From the NCBI RefSeq assembly GCF_002007105.1, contig NZ_MVBC01000001.1, forward strand, positions 850,756 through 914,755: a DNA stretch of 64,000 bases. Direction: 5' to 3'. Below the pieces are notes generated by a model. It had not been told where the DNA came from and did not search any database. It saw only the letters and a program-made list of their open reading frames with translations. Position numbers and translations under genes: made by a program. The DNA comes from Hymenobacter sp. CRA2 (GTDB lineage: Bacteria; Bacteroidota; Bacteroidia; Cytophagales; Hymenobacteraceae). Below are positions 52,284 to 60,852 of the stretch, in pieces (within the stretch, counting starts at the first letter, position 1; every line of letters begins with the position of its first letter).

Positions 52284-53213
52284 CTATACCAGCGGCTGCC
52301 GCCGGTGCAGGAAGCGTTGCTTGAGCCACAAAAACGGTGCGCCCAGTGCCAAGATAAAGCCCCAGTCGGCCCCGAAACGGGCCAGCCCTTCCAGGGCCAG
52401 GTCGGGGCGGCCAACCACCGGGGCGGCCCCGATGAGGGCCGCGGCCGGAATAAAGGCCATGGCAATGAGGGGCCCGGCCTGAAAGCTGCGCCGGAAAGCC
52501 GCCAGCATCACCACGCCGGCCAAAGCGCCCGCGGCGGCCACGGCCAGCTCCATCAGCTTCGGGTGAGCCAGGTGCTCCACTTCCTTGTTGCCGGCCAGCA
52601 GCGCGGCGTCGGCCTCGCCCGCGGCTACCAGCGCCGCCATGGTGGCAGCTGCGGCCAGGATGAGCACCGTGTAGCCGGCCAGCGCCGAGGCTAAACCGCG
52701 CTTCACCAGCAGGCTCCGGCGCAGCACCAGGCCCAAGGCCACCGTGGTCATCGGGTCGAAGCCCGGCGCGATGATGGCGGAGGCCACGAAGGCCACCGCC
52801 TGCGGCACCGGCTCCGATACCAGCCCGACGGCGGCAATGATGCCGCCCAGCGCCATCAGCAGCAGGTAATTGGCCGTGATGTGCCCTTGGTGCCGCAGCC
52901 CGCTCTCCATTTCCTCCCAGATGGCCTCGTCCCGGTCGCTGCGCACGAGGTCGTAGTCATCAGGATTGATGAAGCTGGTGGCCTCGGCCGTGACGATGCT
53001 CACCCCGTGCTGATCGGGCACGGCGTCGCGCACGCGGCGCAGCACCGCGTCGGCACCGCGGTTGAGCACGTGCACGGTGAGCACGTCGCCGGCGGGCTTG
53101 AGCGAGCCGCCGCGCAGCAGCGTCAGGCCGATAACTTCTTCCAGGGCGGTCAGCTCGGCCTGCAACGAATCCGTTGCGGCCGGGGGAACGGTGATTTCCA
53201 GGGTGCGGTGCAT
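52284..53213 (-). CDS. DUF389 integral membrane protein
   Basis: 309 residues. A soluble ferredoxin-like N-terminus (about 1-85, LEITVPPAATDSLQAELTALEEVIGLTLLRGGSL) precedes an amphipathic DEAIWEEMESGLRHQ stretch and six or so membrane helices (about 115-300) with the DUF389 phrase VASAIIAPGFDPMTTVALGLVLRR. The family occurs in many bacteria; its role (transport or signalling) is unknown. Single gene, inner membrane. Confidence 0.93.
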   Translation of the reverse strand: MHRTLEITVPPAATDSLQAELTALEEVIGLTLLRGGSLKPAGDVLTVHVLNRGADAVLRRVRDAVPDQHGVSIVTAEATSFINPDDYDLVRSDRDEAIWEEMESGLRHQGHITANYLLLMALGGIIAAVGLVSEPVPQAVAFVASAIIAPGFDPMTTVALGLVLRRSLLVKRGLASALAGYTVLILAAAATMAALVAAGEADAALLAGNKEVEHLAHPKLMELAVAAAGALAGVVMLAAFRRSFQAGPLIAMAFIPAAALIGAAPVVGRPDLALEGLARFGADWGFILALGAPFLWLKQRFLHRRQPLV

Positions 53214-53338
53214 AGGGCGGCGAATAGTGGCGGGCCGCCGACTGAGCGTGCAGCTAGTCGGCGGCCCGGTTATTCCCCTACGTGCGTTCGGGGCAGTGGC
53301 GTTGCGCCAGCTGACCAGCAGGACTGCCCAGATGCGGC

Positions 53339-53878
53339 CTACTTCTTCTGCCCGTACACCAGCAGCGAGGCTTTGGCCAGGGTAGCGCCGCTCATGTTGA
53401 AGCCGATATAAGCGGGCGTAGCCGTTGGGGGCAGGCTCAGCATTTTATCCAGAGCGTACACCGTGAGCATGTAGCGGTGGGCCGGCCCCGCCGTGGGCGC
53501 CGCACCGAAGTAACCGGGCAGGCCGGCGTCGTTGTGGGCCTGCACGGCGGCCGTGGGCAGAAGCTTCCTGGCCGGGTCGCCGGCCCCGGCTTTCAGCTCC
53601 GTCACCTCCGCCGGAATGTCGAATACCACCCAGTGCCAGAAGCCGCTGCCGGTGGGCGCATCGAGGTCGTACATGGTCACGGCGAAGCTCTTGGTGCCAG
53701 CCGGGGCGTGCTCCCAGGCAAGCTGAGGCGAAAGGTTTTCGCCGCCGAAGCCCATACCGTTGAAGTACTGCCGCGCGGGGAGCTGCCCGCCCAGGTCGGC
53801 GCTTTTCAGGGTGAAGCTCTGCGCCAGGGCGGCGCTGCTCAGGGCCGTGGCGGCCAGCAGGGTCAGAATCCTTTTCAT
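53339..53878 (-). CDS. YbhB/YbcL (Raf kinase inhibitor-like) secreted protein
   Basis: 179 residues with a signal peptide (MKRILTLLAATALSSAALAQ). PEBP fold: GGENLSPQLAWEHAPAGTKSFAVTMYDLDAP (strand and D-P ligand site), FWHWVVFDIPAEVTEL, and RYMLTVYALDKMLSLPP. The small anion-binding pocket (D-x-D-A-P and nearby His) is kept. Bacterial members are of unknown role. Adjacent to an AraC regulator 80 bp upstream on the same strand, which might control it. Confidence 0.94.
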   Translation of the reverse strand: MKRILTLLAATALSSAALAQSFTLKSADLGGQLPARQYFNGMGFGGENLSPQLAWEHAPAGTKSFAVTMYDLDAPTGSGFWHWVVFDIPAEVTELKAGAGDPARKLLPTAAVQAHNDAGLPGYFGAAPTAGPAHRYMLTVYALDKMLSLPPTATPAYIGFNMSGATLAKASLLVYGQKK

Positions 53879-53958
53879 GTTGCAGGTGAATTACTTACCC
53901 TGCAAAGCTAGATCGGCCCGGGGACGGCGGGTTAGGGGCAAACGGGCAAAAAGTGTGG

Positions 53959-54825
53959 CTAAACGTTCAAACTCTGGCGCTGGAATTTCTTCGGCGTCAC
54001 GCCGTAGGTCTGCTTAAACGACTGGATGAAGCTGGACATGTTCTGGTAGCCTACGCGGTAGTACACGTCGCTGGCTTTCAGGGAGCCCTGCCGCAGCAGG
54101 TCGGCTGCGGTGGCCAGGCGCCGCTGCACCAGCCACTTGTTGGGCGTGGTGCCGTAGAGCCGCCCGAAGCGGCGCTTGAACGTGGAAACGCTCACGTTGC
54201 ACAAAAACGCCAGGTCTTCCACCGTGATGGGCTGGTCGGCGTGGGCTTCCACCACCTTCCGGATTTCCAGGCTCTCGGTGGTTTCGGCGGCCAGCGCCCG
54301 CAGCGTGGGCAGGCACTGCGGGTAGCGCCGGGCCAGGTACAGCAGCAGCTCCTCCAGCTTGAGCTGCAGCAGGCTCGGCGGCAGCGCGGTGCCCGCCTCC
54401 AGCAGCAGGTTCAGCGACAGCACGAAGTTGCGCAGGAAGTCGTCGACCGGAAACGTGGCGGCCGGAGCCTTGGGCTGCGCCGGGCCCGGCGGCGTCAGCT
54501 CGGGGTACTTGTGGAAGAAGGCCGCCAGGGCCGCGTCGGTAAAGAAGAGCATGGTGCTGCGAAAAGCCCCGCCCGGCCCGGCGCGCTTTTCGCTCATCAG
54601 GCAGTTGCCCGTCGAGAGTAGCAGGAACTGCGCGGCGTCGACGCGCAGGGCGCTGACCGGGTGCAGCACCCATTTCTCGCCCTCCAGCGGAAAGCTGAAC
54701 AGGTTGTAGTGCAGGGTAATCTGGGTGCGATGGTTGGGCCCCGGCGAAGTATGGCGCAGGATGTACACCTCCCCGGCCGGCTGGCCGCCTACCAGGTCTT
54801 GCGGCAGATTGTAATGCTGTTCCAT
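53959..54825 (-). CDS. AraC family transcriptional regulator (ExsA-like)
   Basis: 288 residues. A cupin-like N-terminal sensing domain (1-170) and a C-terminal AraC DNA-binding domain with two helix-turn-helix units (about 190-285): ITVEDLAFLCNVSVSTFKRRFGRLYGTTPNKWLVQRRLATAADLL and DVYYRVGYQNMSSFIQSFKQTYGVTPKKFQRQ. The second unit has the usual G-F/Y-x-x-x-S-x-F-x-x-x-F form. Ligand unknown. It lies just upstream of the YbhB gene. Confidence 0.93.
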   Translation of the reverse strand: MEQHYNLPQDLVGGQPAGEVYILRHTSPGPNHRTQITLHYNLFSFPLEGEKWVLHPVSALRVDAAQFLLLSTGNCLMSEKRAGPGGAFRSTMLFFTDAALAAFFHKYPELTPPGPAQPKAPAATFPVDDFLRNFVLSLNLLLEAGTALPPSLLQLKLEELLLYLARRYPQCLPTLRALAAETTESLEIRKVVEAHADQPITVEDLAFLCNVSVSTFKRRFGRLYGTTPNKWLVQRRLATAADLLRQGSLKASDVYYRVGYQNMSSFIQSFKQTYGVTPKKFQRQSLNV

Positions 54826-54949
54826 GGGGCGTCGGCGGGCACCTTAAGGGTGCGTTCAGCTAAGATACCACGCGCCACAGTGCTGATGAAAGTACGGCTA
54901 CCACCTTGCTCAGCGGGAAAAGGCTGCCCGGTTCCCACATCCCGGGCCG

Positions 54950-55085
54950 TGTGGCTAGTAAGCCACAAGAACGTCGTGCGGAGCGCCGTTGAAGCATCTC
55001 TACTGAACGATGCCATCAGAGCCAGACAACGAAGCGGTAGAGCTGCTTCGACGGCGCGGACGCCAGATAGAGCAGGACGGCCCGG
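54950..55085. repeat. REP-like hairpin element
   Basis: GTGGCT/AGCCAC stem near 54951-54966, then GTGCGGAGCGCCGTTGAAGC through 55003, which pairs imperfectly with 55037-55062 (GTAGAGCTGCTTCGACGGCG). The words (GA-GC-GTTGAAGCATCTC) match the decayed repeats at 25125 and 46021. It fills the 300-bp gap 54826-55125, which has no gene. Confidence 0.6.
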
Positions 55086-55125
55086 AAAGCATAAACACAC
55101 TCTTTCCAGTTACTGCCCTCAGCTC

Positions 55126-55716
55126 CTAGCGCGTCAGTTTCGCGTTGTTGAACTTGCCTTCCAGGGTGATTTGCCACAGCGGAGCCGTTACCGTCACCGG
55201 GGCCTTGGGCTGCGGCACGAAGGCGAGCTGCACGTGGTAGATGCCGCTGATAAGGGCCGAGCCCGGGTCGTAGGCGGTTATCTGCACGAAGCCGCTGGTG
55301 GCGCCGGGGCTGCCGGGCTGGTTATCGTACACCCGCGTCTGGCGGGCACTGCCACTGGCAAAGGAGTAGCTGTAAGTAACATCGGCCGCGCCGCTGCGGT
55401 CATTGGCCCCGCGCAGGAAGTACTGCCCCACGTAATCCTTCGCCAGCCGGTCCTGGTCGATGCGCAGCACCAACTCTTCCTCTTCCGGCACGGCAATGGT
55501 CAGCGACAGCGCGTCGTCGGTCACCTGGGCCGTGCCGATTAGCTTGCTGGTGGGCTGCTCCGTGCGCTCGGTTTCGGCGGGCGTCACGCCCAGCACCGTG
55601 CTGAACTCGTGGGTAAGGGCGTAGCTCTCCTTCGGCGTCGGGGCCGATTTCTTGCAGCTAGTCGATAGTACCGATACCGTAGCCAGCAGGGCAAGGAGGG
55701 AAAAGGTGGTCTTCAT
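55126..55716 (-). CDS. Lipoprotein of unknown function
   Basis: 196 residues from MKTTFSLLALLATVSVLSTSC; lipobox VLSTSC places the lipidated Cys near 21 (an upstream in-frame Met was rejected because it would put seven residues before the leader). The mature part is beta-rich (LSLTIAVPEEEELVLRIDQ, VTYSYSFASGSARQTRVYDN, GIYHVQLAFVPQPKAPVTVTAPLWQITLEG). No family recognised. Probably an outer-membrane or periplasmic lipoprotein. Confidence 0.78.
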   Translation of the reverse strand: MKTTFSLLALLATVSVLSTSCKKSAPTPKESYALTHEFSTVLGVTPAETERTEQPTSKLIGTAQVTDDALSLTIAVPEEEELVLRIDQDRLAKDYVGQYFLRGANDRSGAADVTYSYSFASGSARQTRVYDNQPGSPGATSGFVQITAYDPGSALISGIYHVQLAFVPQPKAPVTVTAPLWQITLEGKFNNAKLTR

Positions 55717-55819
55717 AGGGAATGAGGTGGTTAACATTGTCTATTCCCCCGATGCCAGTTTTGTGCCACAGGTGGCATCAGCCCCTCGCATAATCATGTG
55801 ATATAAGGCCCCGGCCCGC

Positions 55820-56263
55820 TTACTTCAAGGACGTGATGGTGGCCTGTCGGGCCGTCAGGCGCCAGCCGGCGCGGGTTTTCAGCCATACGTCGGTGTACTG
55901 CCGGGTTTCGGTTTTGCCCGCAAACTCCGTCCCGCGCTGCGGCGTCACGATTTCCCGGCCCATGGCCACGGCGAGGTTGTCGACCACCGTCACGCGCTCC
56001 ACGATGCGCTTTACCGTCGAATAGTCGATCTGGCCCTGGCGGATAAAGCCGAAAATCTGGGGCCGCGTCACGATCTGCCCGTAGGGGTTGTTCACCACGA
56101 ACTGCGGAGCCCAGAGGCTGAGTAGCGCCGCGGTGTCGCCCCGCTGTACGGTATTGATTTCGAGTTCTTCGAGCCGGCGGATTTCCGTCTCGTCCTTGCT
56201 TTGGGCCCACGCCGCGGCGGGCAGCAACAACACGGCGGCGCTCAGGCCAAATAGCTTTTTCAT
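55820..56263 (-). CDS. Secreted NTF2-like (SnoaL/DUF4440-type) protein
   Basis: 147 residues with a signal peptide (MKKLFGLSAAVLLLPAAAWAQ). NTF2-like fold: IRRLEELEINTVQRGDTAALLSLWAPQFVVNNPYGQIVTR, RIVERVTVVDNLAVAMGREIVTP, TETRQYTDVWLKTRAGWRLTARQATI. The cone-shaped fold binds small ligands in this family; the substrate is unknown. Nearest neighbour is an AraC regulator upstream on the same strand (about 80 bp). Confidence 0.88.
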   Translation of the reverse strand: MKKLFGLSAAVLLLPAAAWAQSKDETEIRRLEELEINTVQRGDTAALLSLWAPQFVVNNPYGQIVTRPQIFGFIRQGQIDYSTVKRIVERVTVVDNLAVAMGREIVTPQRGTEFAGKTETRQYTDVWLKTRAGWRLTARQATITSLK

Positions 56264-56344
56264 GGCAACGTGGGAGGTTAAGGCGAATGATGCCCCTAAC
56301 CTACCCGCCGCCCGGCCCTGGCTAGTGGTAAAAAATCGGCAATG

Positions 56345-57178
56345 TCAGCGGGGTGGCCGCGCCAGGCGGTCGGGGGCTTGGGCCTGGGCTAGCAGCAGGG
56401 CCGGCGGGGTGGCGTGGGCAAACTGCCGGAAGTCCTTGGCCAGGTGCTGGTAGTCGTAGTAGCCGCATTCCACCGCTACCTGTAGCCAGTCCAGCTCGGG
56501 CCGCGCCGCTTTCAGCGCGTGCGCCTGCCCGAAGCGGCAGATGCGCCCGAACAGCTTGGGCCCCACCCCGAGCTGCTGCCGAAACCGCCGCTCCAGCTGG
56601 CTCACCGACAGGCAGGCATCCTGGGCCAGCTGGTCGAGCGAATAGGCTTGCGGCTGCGCTGCCAGCCGCATCAAGGCCCGGTCGAAGGGCTCGAATGCAA
56701 GGCGCAGACGCTGAATGCGCTGCCACAGGTAGGCTTCCGTCTGCTCGATGAGGGCCGCGTACGTGGGGGCATTCACCAGCTGCTCCTGCACCTGCCGGAT
56801 ATCGGCGGCCAGCACCGCTTCCGCGTCGATACGGGCGTTGGTAAACTCGGGCAGGGGCAGGCGCACAAACTTGCTGAGCACGCCCGGCTGAAACTGCACC
56901 GACAGCATCCGGAACCGGGGCGTGATGTAGAAATCGAAGCGCGCCGACTGGGTGCCGTTCAGGGCCGTGGGGGCGTACACCCGCGTGGCGCCCGAGGCCG
57001 CATCCACGGCCGTGACATGCCCGCGCAGGTAAAACACCAGGCACTGCTCCACGTTGGCGGCCATGGCCTTGGCCGGCACCGCTTCGCCGGGCGCGGCCGT
57101 CACGTCCAGCAGCAGGTACTCCCGGATGAAGGGCCTTAGGTGCGCCGACGGCGGCAGGGTCTGGTAGTAGATGTCCAT
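56345..57178 (-). CDS. AraC family transcriptional regulator
   Basis: 277 residues from MDIYYQTLPPSAHLRPFI. N-terminal sensing domain (about 1-150) with beta strands, and a C-terminal helix-turn-helix pair (about 180-265): YSLDQLAQDACLSVSQLERRFRQQLGVGPKLFGRICRFGQAHALK and WLQVAVECGYYDYQHLAKDFRQFAHATPPAL. GYYDYQHLAKDFRQF is the second-unit form typical of the ExsA/RhaS side of the family. Ligand and targets unknown; the NTF2-like gene downstream could be one target. Confidence 0.92.
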   Translation of the reverse strand: MDIYYQTLPPSAHLRPFIREYLLLDVTAAPGEAVPAKAMAANVEQCLVFYLRGHVTAVDAASGATRVYAPTALNGTQSARFDFYITPRFRMLSVQFQPGVLSKFVRLPLPEFTNARIDAEAVLAADIRQVQEQLVNAPTYAALIEQTEAYLWQRIQRLRLAFEPFDRALMRLAAQPQAYSLDQLAQDACLSVSQLERRFRQQLGVGPKLFGRICRFGQAHALKAARPELDWLQVAVECGYYDYQHLAKDFRQFAHATPPALLLAQAQAPDRLARPPR

Positions 57179-57322
57179 GTCATCCGGGCGGGCGGCGGGC
57201 ACGGGCTGTCCATGCCCCGCCCTCCCCGCTGATGCTGAATATACACCCAGATCGTTAGTCATGCCCAGCGGAGGCTACGACGTGCCGGTGTTTGCCGACA
57301 CTGCCTGAACCCGTGTGACGGG

Positions 57323-57552
57323 CTAACGGCTTTTCACGAATAAGGCAGTGTTTTTCCTAGCCAAGGCGTTGCCCTGCAACATATAGCCTTCCTGGTAAAG
57401 CTGCTGCACGATCTGATGGAATGCTTCTAAAGCCTTGTTGGCTCCGCCAACGCCGGGTATTTCCCCTATTTCACTACTTCCAAATCGGCTAATGCCACCG
57501 GATGCGCACTCAATGCGAGCAGACAGGCCTACAGCAGAACAAGCTTTTTCAT
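57323..57552 (-). pseudogene. Decayed secreted-protein gene
   Basis: From an ATG at 57552 one frame reads a clear signal peptide interrupted by TAG (MKKLVLL, stop, ACLLALSAHPVALADLEVVK, stop). A different frame of the same strand then reads to a stop at 57323, ending GGANKALEAFHQIVQQLYQE and GNALARKNTALFVKSR. That ending resembles the C-terminus of the intact gene at 57608 (VVNQQL...GTQYLFRKA). One nonsense codon plus a frameshift makes a pseudogene the best reading. It is the main content of the 429-bp gap 57179-57607. Confidence 0.55.
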
Positions 57553-57607
57553 GACCTTCAGGTAGCGGCCGGCCTGGTCGCGGCGCTACATTGGCGTCGG
57601 GAGAGCT

Positions 57608-57961
57608 ATGTTTAAACCTATGAAAGCACTTCTTATAACGGCCGGCCTACTGCTAAGCGGCGCTACCGCGAGCTTCGCCCAGACAGCCCCTGCCTACGAG
57701 TTTATGACGGTTTTGGAGTCAGAGTCACAAATGGGCGGCCAGGCCAAAATTATCTTCGCGCCGGCTTTTCAGGGCAAGTCAGAAATGCCGCTGGAGGAGT
57801 TACCCGGCGGTGTATCGAACAAGTACCATACGGTTTTGCGGAAGAATATGGAAGTAGTCAACCAGCAGCTGAGCGGTATCACCGTCGCGGGCTGGGAGCT
57901 GGTCCACGTGTCAACGGACCGGATGGGCACCCAGTACCTGTTTCGGAAGGCAAAACACTAG
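57608..57961 (+). CDS. Small secreted protein, unknown
   Basis: 117 residues (possible later start at Met5, 57620). Signal peptide MKALLITAGLLLSGATASFAQ. Mature part EFMTVLESESQMGGQAKIIFAPAFQGKSEM, VVNQQLSGITVAGWELVHVST and a C-terminal MGTQYLFRKAKH. The end (strand, G-W-E-L-V, strand, Y-L-F-R-K) resembles DUF4177-like modules. Divergent from the pseudogene at 57552, which may be a decayed relative. Function unknown. Confidence 0.72.
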   Translation: MFKPMKALLITAGLLLSGATASFAQTAPAYEFMTVLESESQMGGQAKIIFAPAFQGKSEMPLEELPGGVSNKYHTVLRKNMEVVNQQLSGITVAGWELVHVSTDRMGTQYLFRKAKH

Positions 57962-57978
57962 CTCACGCAGTGGTACGG

Positions 57979-58009
57979 CCCACCCTGGCCTCCGACGCGC
58001 CAGGGTGGG
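57979..58009 (+). terminator. Hairpin after the small secreted gene
   Basis: CCCACCCTGGC pairs with GCCAGGGTGGG around a 9-base loop, 17 bp after the stop. No T-run. Confidence 0.6.
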
Positions 58010-58169
58010 ACCCGTTGCTAATACGCATGTAGCGCCGCGTAACCCGGGCCGGTTCACGTTGCGCATTACCAACTAGCCTCTCAGGTAGGGGCCAAACCTT
58101 CAAACGGTTGTGCTACGGCAAGCCGGTATCAGCACGCCGCATGAGCCCCTGCCGCTTACAGCTTGCCCG

Positions 58170-58868
58170 CTAGTGTAAGGGCACCCACACCGCCGGGGTG
58201 CCGTAGTCAACTTGAAACTTCAAATCGTAAAACGGAAACCCGCCAGAGACGCCGTAGCACTGGCCGTTCGGGTAAGGGTCGCTGCCCGAGCCGGCCAGGT
58301 AAACATCACTGCCACCAAACGTAACGGAGAAGCTGTACGGCTGCCCTGAGGCTAGAAAAACGCCGAGCGAAGCAACCGAAATGGTGAAGGGCTGACCGGC
58401 GACTAAGTTCAACGTCTGGGGTGTCGTCGTGCCCCGGGGCGTCCCGGTAGGCGAATTGCTGGAGTACAGCTTTACGCTGACGGTGCTGCTGCCCGTGCGG
58501 CCACTATAAACGGTAACCGATTGCCAGACACCGGAGCCGGTGGGCACAAAGCTCTGCGCTAGCTCAAAGGTTGGAAAGCCGCCGTTAAGCGTTTGACTGC
58601 TGACGTTCTGCACCACGCTGCCGGATACCGCGGCGGCGGTGCAGCCGTAGAACTTGCTGTCGGTCGTATTGAAAATCTGAAGTCCTGGTACGGCCCCGCT
58701 GATGGCATTCATCTGGGCCGTAGTCAGGCGGGGCAGCAGCAGGCCCTGGGAGGTACTCCGCACTTCCAGCGCCGCGCTGGCAACGGGGGTGGTGGTGCCA
58801 ATGCCCACTGATTGGGCGCTGGAAAGAGCAGGCCAGCTTAATGCCGCCAACAAGTAGAGTTGCTTCAT
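58170..58868 (-). CDS. Secreted protein with tail-fibre-like repeat opening
   Basis: 232 residues with a signal peptide (MKQLYLLAALSWPALSSAQ). The start of the mature part, SVGIGTTTPVASAALEVRS and GLLLPRLTTAQMNAISGAVPGLQIFNTTDSKFYGC, is the opening common to Bacteroidota surface proteins with phage-tail-like beta repeats. The rest is a Ser/Gly/Thr-rich beta domain (VWQSVTVYSGRTGSSTVSVKLYSS, PYSFSVTFGGSDVYLAGSG). Probably a surface or secreted beta-sandwich; function unknown. Confidence 0.8.
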   Translation of the reverse strand: MKQLYLLAALSWPALSSAQSVGIGTTTPVASAALEVRSTSQGLLLPRLTTAQMNAISGAVPGLQIFNTTDSKFYGCTAAAVSGSVVQNVSSQTLNGGFPTFELAQSFVPTGSGVWQSVTVYSGRTGSSTVSVKLYSSNSPTGTPRGTTTPQTLNLVAGQPFTISVASLGVFLASGQPYSFSVTFGGSDVYLAGSGSDPYPNGQCYGVSGGFPFYDLKFQVDYGTPAVWVPLH

Positions 58869-59067
58869 TCTTCAAAGCTACCAAGAGCTTACCAGGAAAT
58901 TAAGCCGATCAGGAACTGAAGTTCCCCAGCAAGTTGCGGCAGGCGTTGCCGGGCTCTGCTCGGTAGCCAGCGGCGTCGAGGGGCCTGGGCTCCGCTCTGT
59001 CCTAGGCTCGTCGAACGGCAGGGCAGCGCAGCCAGGCAGAAGCCAGAGGAAGCAACCCGAAACGACG

Positions 59068-59107
59068 TTTCAGCGCCAGAGCCCGGCATCAGATTCTGGC
59101 GCTGAAA
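59068..59107. terminator. Hairpin downstream of the DUF6882-like gene
   Basis: TTTCAGCGCCAGA pairs perfectly with TCTGGCGCTGAAA around a 14-base loop; T-run weak. It lies just past the stop at 59111 and probably ends that transcript. Confidence 0.65.
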
Positions 59108-59110
59108 CGG

Positions 59111-59803
59111 CTACTTACCGCTGCTGCCCGTCAGGTTGCTCAGGCGGCCGAGGTCGTCGAAGGTGGCGGTGAGGCTGCCGCCGGCGCCGGTGGCCGTGAC
59201 CGTGTCGGCCTGCTCGGCTACGGTGTAGCCTTTCAGCGTGGCGTAGCTGATGAAGGCGGGGCGGTGGTGCATCTCATAAAAGGAAATGGCCTCGGGAAAG
59301 GCGTGCAGCAGCCGGGCCACGTCGTGCTTGCGGTGCTGGTCGATCAGCGGGCTCTTCACGGTGATGAGCATCACGCCCTGCCCGTAGTCGGCCAGGTAGT
59401 AGCCGCTGGCGTCGAACATGCCCGAGGCAATGGCGCCGATCAGGTGCAGGTCGTCTTCCTCCGCATCCACGGCGTCGTGCTTGAGCAGGTCGATTTCCTG
59501 CTGCTCCCCGTAGGCTTTGAGCTGCAGGGCCTGCTCCAGCAGCTGCTTTGGGATGCCCGATTGGGTGTTGGCCCAGGCCCACAGCCAGCTTTCGGACGAG
59601 TGCGAGAACGTACCCAGAATCTGCACCGGAAACACCAGCGCCGGCCCAAATGAAATCGTGCCCGCCGCCATATCGAAGCTCCAGTCATTCTCCCCGATGA
59701 CCTCGAACAGGTCGTTCTGCTTGTCGTAGGCAATGGCGCTGTAGCGCTCCAGCAGTTCCTGCACGGATTTGCACGGCGTGGCTTCGAGGTTGGTCGGGGT
59801 CAT
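59111..59803 (-). CDS. DUF6882-like cytoplasmic protein
   Basis: 230 residues from MTPTNLEATPCKSVQELLERYS. YDKQNDLFEVIGENDWSFDMAAGTISFG, VFPVQILGTFSHSSESWLWAWANTQSGIPKQLLEQALQLKAYGEQQEI and DLHLIGAIASGMFDASGYYLADYGQGVMLITV match the DUF6882 pattern, including the LWAWAN core. No membrane segment. The C-terminal 40 residues (VTATGAGGSLTATFDDLGR) are low-complexity. Function unknown; some relatives lie near toxin or immunity genes, but none is seen here. Confidence 0.78.
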   Translation of the reverse strand: MTPTNLEATPCKSVQELLERYSAIAYDKQNDLFEVIGENDWSFDMAAGTISFGPALVFPVQILGTFSHSSESWLWAWANTQSGIPKQLLEQALQLKAYGEQQEIDLLKHDAVDAEEDDLHLIGAIASGMFDASGYYLADYGQGVMLITVKSPLIDQHRKHDVARLLHAFPEAISFYEMHHRPAFISYATLKGYTVAEQADTVTATGAGGSLTATFDDLGRLSNLTGSSGK

Positions 59804-60131
59804 GGGAGGGTTGGGGTAGGGGTTAAAGGAAAGCTCGGCGGCTTGCGTAGTGCTTACTAGTAGGTTGCGGGCAAAGTTGCTCGGCTTCTGCTGCCGCGAG
59901 TTTAGCGCAGTGTAACTCGGGCCTGTAATAACGCGGGTTTCCAACTTGCCTACCAGCACGACGACGTCCGGACGGCGCGGTGCCGCCGTGTCAACAAGGC
60001 AGCCACAGCCTCCCTGGTTGGCTAGTCACGAGTTCCGTGGCGCTCAACTCGCGGCAGACGTATCCAGAAGCTATATTGAATATTATTAACAAATAATATA
60101 AATTATTTGAAACCAAAAACGACTCGGTCTT
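59804..60131. promoter_or_regulatory. Intergenic region with an AT-rich dyad before the next gene
   Basis: No gene seen. ATATTATT (60080-60087) pairs with AATAATAT (60092-60099), a small dyad in an AT-rich patch (about 60072-60110) only 33 bp before the gene at 60132. The patch is likely a promoter or operator, unlike the GC-rich rest of the gap. Confidence 0.4.
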
Positions 60132-60743
60132 ATGAAAGAGATGCTACTAGGAATGTTTCTGGCCTTGGAAAAAACAGAAGGGAACCTGGACTTGCTCAAA
60201 CTGCTCCTGACTGCAGTGCTTTCCATCATCGGAGCTTGGATTGGCGGAGCGTTTGGCGCCAAACGCGGCTTCGAACAGTTTCGCGACCAACAGGCCTTTG
60301 GTAAACGCCTCGCCTGGTACGAGGAAATGATTAGTGCCCTGTTGCAGGGGGCCACCAACTTGGCCGTTGCGGCGACGCTGAAGGAGTATGCCCAGAATGA
60401 ACATGACCATGAGGAGGCCTTGCGGTCCTGGCGGGATATGCAGCCCAAGCATTTGCTGATTAACCAGATAACGGCCAAAGGCATTTTGTATGCCCAGCAG
60501 GAAACCTACAACAAGCTGTGGAAGGCCACAGGCTTTTTGCAAGAGCTGGCCGACCAAAGCAATGCATTCAACTTCTTGAATCGGGAGCACCTGGATAGCA
60601 TGGACCACACCAAGGTGCAGCTTCGGCGAGCAGCCGATGCCTTGGCCGAAGACATGCGGGCCCAACTCGGGATAGATCCGCTGGGCACGCACCCACGCGA
60701 CCTGGAAAAGCAACCGCTACCTGCACCACCTGCCGGGCTCTAG
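60132..60743 (+). CDS. Single-pass membrane protein with helical cytoplasmic domain
   Basis: 203 residues. One transmembrane segment near 20-42 (LDLLKLLLTAVLSIIGAWIGGAFG), followed by basic KRGFEQFRDQQAFGKRLAWYEE and a largely helical domain (KEYAQNEHDHEEALRSW, YNKLWKATGFLQELADQSNAFNFLNREHL, HTKVQLRRAADALAEDM). No known family. An AT-rich dyad precedes it and a hairpin follows. Similar small helix-plus-membrane proteins occur in many accessory regions; a role in stress or defence cannot be shown. Confidence 0.72.
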   Translation: MKEMLLGMFLALEKTEGNLDLLKLLLTAVLSIIGAWIGGAFGAKRGFEQFRDQQAFGKRLAWYEEMISALLQGATNLAVAATLKEYAQNEHDHEEALRSWRDMQPKHLLINQITAKGILYAQQETYNKLWKATGFLQELADQSNAFNFLNREHLDSMDHTKVQLRRAADALAEDMRAQLGIDPLGTHPRDLEKQPLPAPPAGL

Positions 60744-60791
60744 CTGCCACGAGTCCATAAGTAAGCAAGCCCATTGCATGGACTAATACCA

Positions 60792-60829
60792 CACCGGCCC
60801 GGCCGCCGCTACGGGCAACCGGGCCGGTG
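60792..60829. terminator. Hairpin between convergent genes
   Basis: CACCGGCCCGG pairs perfectly with CCGGGCCGGTG around a 16-base loop. Lies between the convergent stops at 60743 and 60853. Confidence 0.7.
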
Positions 60830-60852
60830 ACTTCAACGCAGCCGCGCCGCAC

